Under the pieces are notes generated by a model. The model was not told the origin of the DNA. It saw only the letters and a list, made by a program, of their open reading frames with translations, and made no database searches. Positions 55,625-62,774 of a DNA stretch of 64,000 bases are shown piece after piece. This DNA is from Ruegeria spongiae. Lineage in GTDB: Bacteria; Pseudomonadota; Alphaproteobacteria; Rhodobacterales; Rhodobacteraceae. Numbering within the stretch: position 1 is the stretch's first letter; the number at the start of each line of letters is the position of its first letter. The stretch covers positions 1 through 64,000 of the forward strand of contig NZ_JAMFMB010000018.1 in assembly GCF_023502395.1 (NCBI RefSeq), in the 5' to 3' direction. The position numbers and the translations under genes are program-made.

Positions 55625-57436
55625 ATGCGCAATCATGTTACCAAACCGCACGTATGGGGGCGTCGTGCGGTCAAAGAAATTCAAGAACGCGGCAGGTTAT
55701 TTCTGTCGGATGACACGGGAACCATGACGATTTTCTCGTGTTACGTTTTCCTGATAATCATCACTTTGGGTGGGATCGGCGTCGACGTGATGCGCCACGA
55801 GCGCGACCGGGCGCGCCTGCAGGGTGTTCTGGACCGGGCCGTGCTGGCCGCCGCCGACCTTGATCAGACCCAGGACCCCAAGGACGTGGTCATGGATTAC
55901 CTGACCAAGGAGGGGCTGCAGGATTATATCGACCGGGACACCGACATCATCGTCACCCCGGAACGCTCGGGCGAAGAGAATATCGGCCCGCTGGGTTACC
56001 GGATCGTCGAAGCAACGGCCCGGTCCAGCTTCCCGACACAGTTCATGCATCTGTCGGGCATCGAAACATTGAACGTTGAGGCCCACAGCGTCGCCGAAGA
56101 ACGGATCGGCGAGGTCGAGATCTCGCTGGTACTGGACGTTTCGGGGTCGATGAACAGCTATAACCGGCTGGTCGATCTGAAGGTTGCGGCGAAGAACTTC
56201 GTCAACCAGATGTCGGCGAATACTCGTGACGGTGATCTTTCGATCTCGATCGTTCCTTATGCGACACAAGTATCCTTTCCCGACAGCGTGCTGCCTTATC
56301 TGAACCTGACCGGACAGAACGAGCATGCCAACTGCCTCAACTTTTCGGATGACGAGTTCCTGACGACATCGATGGACCTGTCACGCGAGCGCGAGCGCAC
56401 GCTTCATATGAGCCCCTGGAACTTCTCCAGCAACTCATATTCGTATGACAAGCGGTCGCAAGGCCAGCGTGTGCACTATGAGATGTGCGACGATGGCGTT
56501 CGTTTCGAACATCCGCACTACGAGACCGACGCCAGCGTCTCGCGCAACAATCGCGAGATATTGCTGTTCCAGAAAGACCCAAACGAGATCAACTCCTATA
56601 TCGACGATCTGACGGCTTGGGGTAACACATCGATCGATCTGGGATTGAAATGGGGCGCGGCCCTGCTTGATGACAGCACCTCCGACATGATCTCCGGCAT
56701 GGCCGACGGATCCGAGACTGCCACGATCCCCAGCGATTTTGCAGATCGGCCTTCGTCCTACAACAGCGGCGACGCCATGAAAGTGCTGGTGTTGATGACC
56801 GATGGGGCCAATACCTATCAGGGTGCGATCAAAGCCCCCTACCGGGAAGGACCGTCGACTATTTGGTGGAATGCCCAGGAAGAGGTCTATTCCAGCTACA
56901 ACGAGGCCACCAACAAGTATTTCTGGCATCATGAGGGCATCTGGCAAGACCATGCCTATGGCGCACAGCCCGGGTCGGAGTTCGACGTGCAAGTCCGCAC
57001 TCGCGTCTGCAATGGGTACGGGTGCTGGTACGAATATCAGACTCAAACCAAAGAAGAGGGTGGAAACGCGACGCGGCTTGATTACGTCGAGCTTTGGGAA
57101 CAAACAACCGTTCGCTTCGTGCGCAACCTTCTTGATGACTGGATGGGCGGTTCGGGCGCGAACAACTGGTACAACTCGGTTGTCGACTGGACCTACAACA
57201 ACACCAAGGACCAGCGCGTCAGAGCGATGTGCGATCTGGTAAAAGGCCCTGAGCGTGGCGTTTACATCTACAGTATTTCGTTCGAAGCTGAGCCCGCCGG
57301 GGCAACGTTGCTGGATTACTGCGCAAGCTCGGACAATCATTTCTACAAAGTCGGTGACGCATCCAATGAGGTGACGATAGACGAAGCCTTCTCGTCCATC
57401 GGATCGTCGATCCGCAAGCTGAGGTTGACACAATGA
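55625..57436 (+). CDS. TadG-like pilus assembly protein with VWA domain
   Basis: A 603-residue protein. One N-terminal membrane helix (FSCYVFLIIITLGGIGVDVM) follows the TadE-like DDTGTMTIF box, then a VWA domain with MIDAS residues Asp171-x-Ser173-x-Ser175 in LDVSGSMNSY and the second strand VLVLMTDGAN near residue 391. The segment between MIDAS strands is long and rich in aromatic and Asn/Ser residues. It likely helps assemble or anchor Flp pili in the periplasm. It overlaps the next gene by four bases. Confidence 0.9.
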   Translation: MRNHVTKPHVWGRRAVKEIQERGRLFLSDDTGTMTIFSCYVFLIIITLGGIGVDVMRHERDRARLQGVLDRAVLAAADLDQTQDPKDVVMDYLTKEGLQDYIDRDTDIIVTPERSGEENIGPLGYRIVEATARSSFPTQFMHLSGIETLNVEAHSVAEERIGEVEISLVLDVSGSMNSYNRLVDLKVAAKNFVNQMSANTRDGDLSISIVPYATQVSFPDSVLPYLNLTGQNEHANCLNFSDDEFLTTSMDLSRERERTLHMSPWNFSSNSYSYDKRSQGQRVHYEMCDDGVRFEHPHYETDASVSRNNREILLFQKDPNEINSYIDDLTAWGNTSIDLGLKWGAALLDDSTSDMISGMADGSETATIPSDFADRPSSYNSGDAMKVLVLMTDGANTYQGAIKAPYREGPSTIWWNAQEEVYSSYNEATNKYFWHHEGIWQDHAYGAQPGSEFDVQVRTRVCNGYGCWYEYQTQTKEEGGNATRLDYVELWEQTTVRFVRNLLDDWMGGSGANNWYNSVVDWTYNNTKDQRVRAMCDLVKGPERGVYIYSISFEAEPAGATLLDYCASSDNHFYKVGDASNEVTIDEAFSSIGSSIRKLRLTQ

Positions 57437-57969
57437 GACCTGGTTTCCTGAAACGCCTTCGCCGCTTCGGCAAAAATGAAAGCGGCACCGCGACGGTCGA
57501 ATTCGTCATTGTCGTTCCCGCCGTCATCTTCCTGATCGCGTCTGGTGCGGAAATGGCGATGTTGAACATCCATCACGGAATGCTGGAGCGGGCCGTGGAC
57601 ACAACTGTGCGCGACATCCGGCTCAGCACCGGCGCCACATTCGAACATGAGGATGTCAAGCAGACCATCTGCGAACGGGCGCAGTTCATCAATGATTGCG
57701 AAAGCAGTCTGAAGCTGGAACTGATCCCTGCGGATCCGCGTGAAACGATGACCATCAAGGAAGGGACCGTTTGCGAAGACCGCATCGAACCAATCAGCCC
57801 GCAGTACAGATTCACCAATGGTCAAAGCAACGAATTGATGGTGATGCACGCCTGTGCCTATATCGATCCGATCTTGCCATTTAGCCACCTTGGTGCTGCC
57901 CTGTCCGACAATGTAGAAGGCAAATACCAACTGTTTGCGACAACCGCCTTTGTGCAGGAGCCTCAGTAA
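57433..57969 (+). CDS. TadE-like pseudopilin
   Basis: A 178-residue protein with a TadE-type start: NESGTATVEFVIVVPAVIFLIASGAEMAML, the glutamate (VEF) after the cleavage glycine and one membrane helix. It overlaps the TadG-like gene and has a cysteine pair in the C-terminal half. A Tad minor pseudopilin. Confidence 0.88.
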   Translation: MRPGFLKRLRRFGKNESGTATVEFVIVVPAVIFLIASGAEMAMLNIHHGMLERAVDTTVRDIRLSTGATFEHEDVKQTICERAQFINDCESSLKLELIPADPRETMTIKEGTVCEDRIEPISPQYRFTNGQSNELMVMHACAYIDPILPFSHLGAALSDNVEGKYQLFATTAFVQEPQ

Positions 57970-57973
57970 ACCC

Positions 57974-58522
57974 ATGGTACGTTTTATTGCACCCAGACTT
58001 AAGCGCTTCTCGAAAGAAGAAAACGGCGTGATTGCGATCGAAACCCTCATGATGCTGCCCTTGCTGTTTTGGGCCTTTCTGGCGGTTTTCACCTTCCTCG
58101 ACGCCTATCGAAGCAGCGCGATGAACCTCAAGGCCGCCTTTACGATCGGCGATCTGGTTTCGCGCGAAACCGAGGTAATCAACAACACCTATATCGACTC
58201 GATGGCCACACTGTTCACCCTGATGGTCCAGTCCGAATCGGGAAGCCGTGTCCGCATCAGCGTCGTGCGTTACGACGAAGATACTGACGGGTATTATCTG
58301 GACTGGTCGGCAAATCGCGGGTTTGCTAATCCGATGGATGACAGCCAGCTTGCGGAAATCCGCGATCGCCTGCCGATCATGCCGGATGAGGAACGGGTCA
58401 TTCTGGTCGAGACATCCAACACCTATGTTCCGCCCTTCGCGGTTGGTGTGAATATCACCGACATAGATAACCTTGTGTTCACCCGGCCCCGCTTCACCGG
58501 GCTGGTGCGGGCAGAGCTCTAG
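57974..58522 (+). CDS. Second TadE-like pseudopilin
   Basis: A 182-residue protein with ENGVIAIETLMMLPLLFWAFLAVF, again the TadE pattern with glutamate after the processing site. The ATG at 57974 is four bases after the previous stop. The rest is acidic and has no cysteine. Ends inside the convergent gene at 58519 by four bases. Confidence 0.85.
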   Translation: MVRFIAPRLKRFSKEENGVIAIETLMMLPLLFWAFLAVFTFLDAYRSSAMNLKAAFTIGDLVSRETEVINNTYIDSMATLFTLMVQSESGSRVRISVVRYDEDTDGYYLDWSANRGFANPMDDSQLAEIRDRLPIMPDEERVILVETSNTYVPPFAVGVNITDIDNLVFTRPRFTGLVRAEL

Positions 58523-58989
58523 TCCCGCCCCGCCATCAGGGTGGCGATGGCCTCGGCCATGAACCTGCCCTGAGAGCCGGGTGTGACCCCGCCGATACCG
58601 ATACGGCGTCCCAGACGCCACCAAAGCCCCGGTTGCCAGCTACGGCCACCGGGGTTTTTCGTGCGCAACAGAAACCCGTTTGACGGTTTGAAGGCAAACG
58701 CGCCGCGATCCAGCCCCTCGATATCGGCAATCTCGGCGATCACATCTCCGGCACTGCTGCGCAGGTGGGTTGCGGTCAGTTCGATCCGATGTTCCGTCGC
58801 CCGGTAAAGGCGCAGCGCCAACCAGACCGATACCCCCCCTGCCCCGATCAGAAACAGCTGCCAGCCCAGCGCGGGCGGCGTTGCAAGCGCGACATAAAAC
58901 AGCAAAGCCCCCAGAGCGCCCAGCATAAAAATCGCCAACCAGCGCCGGGGCGCAGATGCCTCAACCACCGCCAAAACCTCATCCGACAT
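58519..58989 (-). CDS. Membrane protein of unknown function
   Basis: A 156-residue protein with two hydrophobic segments (WLAIFMLGALGALLFYVAL and WQLFLIGAGGVSVWLAL) and a PH-like C-terminal part (HRIELTATHLRSSAGDVIAEIADIEGL). Small bacterial PH-domain membrane proteins have this layout. Convergent with the TadE gene. Confidence 0.65.
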   Translation of the reverse strand: MSDEVLAVVEASAPRRWLAIFMLGALGALLFYVALATPPALGWQLFLIGAGGVSVWLALRLYRATEHRIELTATHLRSSAGDVIAEIADIEGLDRGAFAFKPSNGFLLRTKNPGGRSWQPGLWWRLGRRIGIGGVTPGSQGRFMAEAIATLMAGRD

Positions 58990-59087
58990 GCTGCGCCTCC
59001 GCCTGCTCCGCCCGTCTGCCTACCGCATCGCACAGCCAGCGAACAGGGGGGATTGCCCGGCCTTCCCCTCCCCGCTAGCCTGACCGC

Positions 59088-60260
59088 ATGGTCTACCCTT
59101 CCAATCGCGACGACTTGACCCGGCCAAGTGATGCCGCCGCCGGGATCGAGGTGACGGACGCCTTCGAACGCTTCAGCCAGCGCAACGACATCTTCACGCG
59201 CGCGATGTGGGACGAGCGGGTCAAATCCAAACACAGCGAGGGGTTCTTCAACTCCTACCGGATGGACGCGACGCCGCGCCGGGGTGATGGGTTTTCGCAG
59301 CGCGACTTTGCCCTGCGCAATGCGGCCTGGCTGATCTCGGACGTGATGACCAACCGCCATGCCGATCAGGGACGGCGCGAGGGGTTTCAGGCCACAATCA
59401 GCGATGACACCCCGGTTGCACCAAAGGCGCTCGAGATCGACGATCCGGACAGAATGTCGTCGGAAATCAAGCGGGTGGCCGCCTTTTTTGGCGCTGATCT
59501 CTGTGGCGTCACCGAGCTGGACGCGCGCTGGCTTTACACCGCGCGCGTCGATACCCGAGACATGAGCGCGGCACCCTCGGACCTGCCCGAAGGCATGACC
59601 TCGGTGATCGTGCTGGGGCATGAGATGGACAAGGATCTGGTCGCCACCTACCCCTCGGCGCTGGCCGGGGCGGCGACGGGCCGGGAATATAGTCATGAGG
59701 CGGCGGTGGTGATGCAGGTGGCGGGGTATATCCGCAATCTGGGCTACCGGGCGGTGGCCTCGATGAACGACACTGCGCTGGTGATCCCTTATGCGATCAA
59801 GGCAGGCTTGGGTGAATATGCCCGCAACCAGATGGTGATCACGCCGGAGTTCGGCCCACGCCTGCGGTTTTCTAAGATCTTCACCGACCTGCCGCTGACC
59901 CATGACCTGCCGCGCCCACTGGGCGTGCGCTCCTTTTGCGACATCTGCACCAAATGTGCCGATGCCTGCCCGGTCAAGGCCCTGCCTTACGGTCCACCAT
60001 CGACAGAAACGGCCAATGTCTCGGCGATCAAAGGTGTGCGCAAATGGACCTCGGATGCCGAAAAGTGCTTTGCCTTCTGGGCCAAGCTTTCCACCGATTG
60101 TGCGATCTGCATGCGGGTCTGCCCGTTCAACCGGGACTATGCGCGCCTGCGCGACCGGCTCTGGCTGAAACTGGCGCTGTCGCCCCTGCGCAGGCTTGCG
60201 CTCTGGCTTGACCGTAAACGCGGCGGGCGGGTCAAGCCAAGCGAGTGGTGGAAAGAATAA
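59088..60260 (+). CDS. Reductive-dehalogenase-like 4Fe-4S protein
   Basis: A 390-residue protein with a QueG/RdhA-like fold and two ferredoxin motifs: CDICTKCADACP (Cys284, 287, 290, 294) and CAICMRVCPF (Cys338, 341, 345). The region before them, SVIVLGHEMDKDLV then NDTALVIPYAIKAGLGEYARNQMVITPEFGPRLRF, matches the corrinoid-binding part of RdhA-type proteins. No twin-arginine signal or membrane anchor is seen, unlike respiratory dehalogenases. It could be a cytosolic corrinoid reductase; the substrate is unknown. Confidence 0.75.
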   Translation: MVYPSNRDDLTRPSDAAAGIEVTDAFERFSQRNDIFTRAMWDERVKSKHSEGFFNSYRMDATPRRGDGFSQRDFALRNAAWLISDVMTNRHADQGRREGFQATISDDTPVAPKALEIDDPDRMSSEIKRVAAFFGADLCGVTELDARWLYTARVDTRDMSAAPSDLPEGMTSVIVLGHEMDKDLVATYPSALAGAATGREYSHEAAVVMQVAGYIRNLGYRAVASMNDTALVIPYAIKAGLGEYARNQMVITPEFGPRLRFSKIFTDLPLTHDLPRPLGVRSFCDICTKCADACPVKALPYGPPSTETANVSAIKGVRKWTSDAEKCFAFWAKLSTDCAICMRVCPFNRDYARLRDRLWLKLALSPLRRLALWLDRKRGGRVKPSEWWKE

Positions 60261-60440
60261 GATTAACTTTTCCACCTAAATATATAATATATAACACTAT
60301 ACATCCTTCTTGCATCAACTGAACGCAGGTTTCCCCGGCGATATTGCGCAAAATTGCACAGCCTCCGTTTGGCCTGCGGCAATTGTCCTGCCGGGTGAAA
60401 CCCATAGATTTGCCCAAACCGACGTTTCAGGAGACGGGAT
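60261..60440 (+). other. AT-rich intergenic region
   Basis: A 180-base gap. Bases 60261-60310 are strikingly AT-rich (TAAATATATAATATATAAC) against the GC-rich genome. It probably holds a strong promoter or a curved upstream element for the pirin gene. No gene is seen. Confidence 0.4.
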
Positions 60441-61352
60441 ATGTCCCTCAGACCCACTATCGAAATCCGCAAAGCCATGCCGCATGTCGAAGGAGCCGGT
60501 GTGAAACTGCACCGTGCCTTTGGCTTTCAGGACCCCAGCGAGCTGGACCCGTTCCTGCTGTTCGACGATTTCCGCAATGACACCCCCGAGGATTACCTGC
60601 GTGGCTTTCCATGGCATCCCCATCGCGGGATCGAGACGATCACCTATGTGCTGTCTGGCAGTGTCGAACATGGCGACTCGCTGGGAAATACCGGCACGCT
60701 GGGCGCGGGAGATGTGCAATGGATGACCGCAGGATCAGGGATCATGCATCAGGAGATGCCGCAGGGCAACGCGGCGGGCCAGATGCATGGCTTTCAGCTC
60801 TGGGGCAACCTGCCCGCCAGCCAGAAGATGACCGCGCCGCGCTATCAGGACGTGGCCTCGGCCGAGATTCCCGAAGTGATCGACGATGACGGCACACAGG
60901 TGAAAGTGATCGTAGGGTCGTTCTGGGGTAATAAGGGCCCGGTGGACGGGATCGCCGCCGATCCGCAGTATCTCGACATCCGGGTGCCTGCGGGGGTGCG
61001 CAAGACCTTCCGAATCGACACCTACCGACGCGCTTTTGCCTATGTCTTCGAGGGTCAGGCGGCGTTTGCCGATGCCTCCGCCCCCAGCGGTGTGCTGCTG
61101 GAAAAAGAAGTGGCGGGTGAAGAGGTCAATATCCGTGACATGTCCGGCGACCGCACGCTGGTGCGCTTCGGCACCGGCGATGAGATCACGGTACAGGCCG
61201 GTCCCGACGGCGTGCGGTTCCTGCTGATTTCGGGCGCACCGATTGCCGAACCGGTGGCCTGGCACGGGCCGATCGTGATGAACACGCAGGCCGAGTTGCA
61301 GCAGGCAATGCGCGACCTTAGAAACGGGACGTTTATCCGCCCGGCCCACTGA
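60441..61352 (+). CDS. Pirin family protein
   Basis: A 303-residue cupin-type protein. The metal site is HPHRGIETITYVLSGSVEHGDSLGN, then GDVQWMTAGSGIMHQEM, the pirin signature. Pirins can act as quercetinases or redox sensors; the specific role is unknown. The ATG follows CAGGAGACGG. The hairpin-controlled monooxygenase-like gene follows after 51 bases. Confidence 0.92.
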   Translation: MSLRPTIEIRKAMPHVEGAGVKLHRAFGFQDPSELDPFLLFDDFRNDTPEDYLRGFPWHPHRGIETITYVLSGSVEHGDSLGNTGTLGAGDVQWMTAGSGIMHQEMPQGNAAGQMHGFQLWGNLPASQKMTAPRYQDVASAEIPEVIDDDGTQVKVIVGSFWGNKGPVDGIAADPQYLDIRVPAGVRKTFRIDTYRRAFAYVFEGQAAFADASAPSGVLLEKEVAGEEVNIRDMSGDRTLVRFGTGDEITVQAGPDGVRFLLISGAPIAEPVAWHGPIVMNTQAELQQAMRDLRNGTFIRPAH

Positions 61353-61373
61353 AAGCGGCGCATCCATGCTAGA

Positions 61374-61402
61374 ATGGCCTCCATTCAGAAGAGGGAGGCC
61401 AT
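61374..61402 (+). promoter_or_regulatory. Hairpin hiding the ribosome binding site of the gene at 61404
   Basis: ATGGCCTCC (61374-61382) and GGAGGCCAT (61394-61402) form a perfect 9-bp stem with an 11-base loop. The GGGAGG ribosome binding site (61393-61398) lies in the right arm, and the stem ends one base before the ATG. The fold should block translation unless opened by temperature, a ligand or upstream translation. The pairing is seen; the control is inferred. Confidence 0.65.
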
Positions 61403-61403
61403 C

Positions 61404-61694
61404 ATGATCATCCGCATATTCCGCGCCGTCATCTATGAGAAACGCGTCGACGAGTTCCGCACATTCCTGACCCAAACCGCGCTGCCCCTGATGCGCGCGC
61501 AATCAGGGCTGGTTTCGATCACTGCCGGCCTGCCCCGGCCCGAATCCCCAAACGAGTTCTGTCTGGTGATGGTGTGGGATTCAGTGGCCTCACTGGCCGC
61601 ATTCGCCGGAGAGGATTGGCAGAAACCACATGTCATGCCGGAAGAGGAAGGCATCGTGCGTGACCGCTTCCTGCATCATTTTGACATGGCGTAG
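61404..61694 (+). CDS. Antibiotic biosynthesis monooxygenase-like protein
   Basis: A 96-residue ABM-like protein: MIIRIFRAVIYEKRVDEFRTF, then SGLVSITAGLPRPE, then VMVWDSVASLAAFAG. I chose the ATG at 61404 because it follows GGGAGG; an ATG ten codons upstream would lie in the hairpin's left arm. Convergent with the TetR gene. It may belong to the pirin transcript. Confidence 0.7.
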   Translation: MIIRIFRAVIYEKRVDEFRTFLTQTALPLMRAQSGLVSITAGLPRPESPNEFCLVMVWDSVASLAAFAGEDWQKPHVMPEEEGIVRDRFLHHFDMA

Positions 61695-61697
61695 CCG

Positions 61698-62285
61698 TCA
61701 GGCGGCCACTGCCTTGCGCACCATCGACCAATAGACTGCCTCGACCTCGTCCAGCGACAGTCGCCCGCCGCTGCGATACCAGGTGTTGACCCCGTTCAGC
61801 ATGGCAATGACCCCCAGCGTGGCCAGCTTGGTATCGGGCACCGAGAACACCTCCGCCGCGCTGCCATCGCGCAGGATGTTTTCCAGATCGCGTTCATAGT
61901 TGCCGCGCAACTCTTCGATGCGGGCAAAGTTCTCCGGCGTGAGGTTGCGCAGTTCCATATAGGCGATGAACACCGCGTCGGGCCGTTCCAGATGAAAGCG
62001 GATGTGGAACCGGACGAAATCGCGCAATCGTGCCTCTGGATCGCCCTGGCCCGCCTGCCTGCGCCGTGTGTCCAGCAGCGTTTCCATATGGTCTTGCATC
62101 AGCCGGAACAGCAGCGTCTGCTTGTCGGGAATGTAGTTATAAAGCGCCCCGGCCTGCACCCCCACCTGCGCCGCGATCTGGCGCATCGAGACGGCGGCAT
62201 AACCATGCTGGGCAAAAAGCTTCAGCGCCGCAGTCTGAATGCGCGGGCCGGTGATGTCGGAATGCGAACCTTGGGTACGTGCCAT
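61698..62285 (-). CDS. TetR/AcrR family transcriptional regulator
   Basis: A 195-residue regulator with the TetR HTH ALKLFAQHGYAAVSMRQIAAQVGVQAGALYNYI. The C-terminal ligand domain is of the short type found in fatty-acid-related regulators. An operator-like repeat lies 14 bases upstream of its start, so it is likely autoregulated. The ligand is unknown. Confidence 0.92.
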   Translation of the reverse strand: MARTQGSHSDITGPRIQTAALKLFAQHGYAAVSMRQIAAQVGVQAGALYNYIPDKQTLLFRLMQDHMETLLDTRRRQAGQGDPEARLRDFVRFHIRFHLERPDAVFIAYMELRNLTPENFARIEELRGNYERDLENILRDGSAAEVFSVPDTKLATLGVIAMLNGVNTWYRSGGRLSLDEVEAVYWSMVRKAVAA

Positions 62286-62299
62286 GGCGGCAGGCTATA

Positions 62300-62313
62300 T
62301 GAACGCGTGTTCA
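62300..62313 (-). promoter_or_regulatory. TetR-type operator
   Basis: TGAAC and GTTCA are arms of an inverted repeat around GCGT, the usual shape of FadR/FadP-like TetR operators. It lies in the spacer between the TetR gene and the lipoprotein gene on the other strand, so it may control both. Inferred from position and shape. Confidence 0.55.
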
Positions 62314-62379
62314 GATAAAACCCCGCTTGCACATGGGACCGCGCCGTTGCATCACCAAGATGTGGAAGGATGTAAGTGC

Positions 62380-62667
62380 ATGACGGGACGAGTTCTTGTG
62401 TTGATCGGGGCGGGGCTGCTGGCAGTGACCGCCTGTACCAATGTGCCCGAGCTTGAAGACGAACTGAGCCCGCAACTGCGCGACAGCAGATATCCCAAAC
62501 TCATCCCGCTGGAGGACGCGCTTGGCCCCCCGGTCGACCCGCAGACCGAAGCCCGGGAAATCGAGGATGAGCTGGAGGCGCGGGCCGCCGCCCTGCAGAA
62601 CCGCGCGCGGCAATTGCAGGCCCCTCGGCCCGATGATGGCGCAACCACCCCGGACAGTACAGAATAA
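62380..62667 (+). CDS. Small lipoprotein
   Basis: A 95-residue lipoprotein with lipobox LLAVTAC. The mature part is acidic and ends in a helix EAREIEDELEARAAALQNRARQLQAPRP that may form coiled coil. I do not recognise a family. The ATG at 62380 follows GGAAGGATG. It lies between the TetR operator and hom. Confidence 0.75.
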   Translation: MTGRVLVLIGAGLLAVTACTNVPELEDELSPQLRDSRYPKLIPLEDALGPPVDPQTEAREIEDELEARAAALQNRARQLQAPRPDDGATTPDSTE

Positions 62668-62774
62668 GCCGCCGCGCTGCATTGCACCGGCCCGGTGAAC
62701 CCGCTAAGGCACGGTCGCAAGCGATATGCCGCAGCCAAAGCGCGGCCAATACGAGCAGAAAGGACCGGTGAGAC

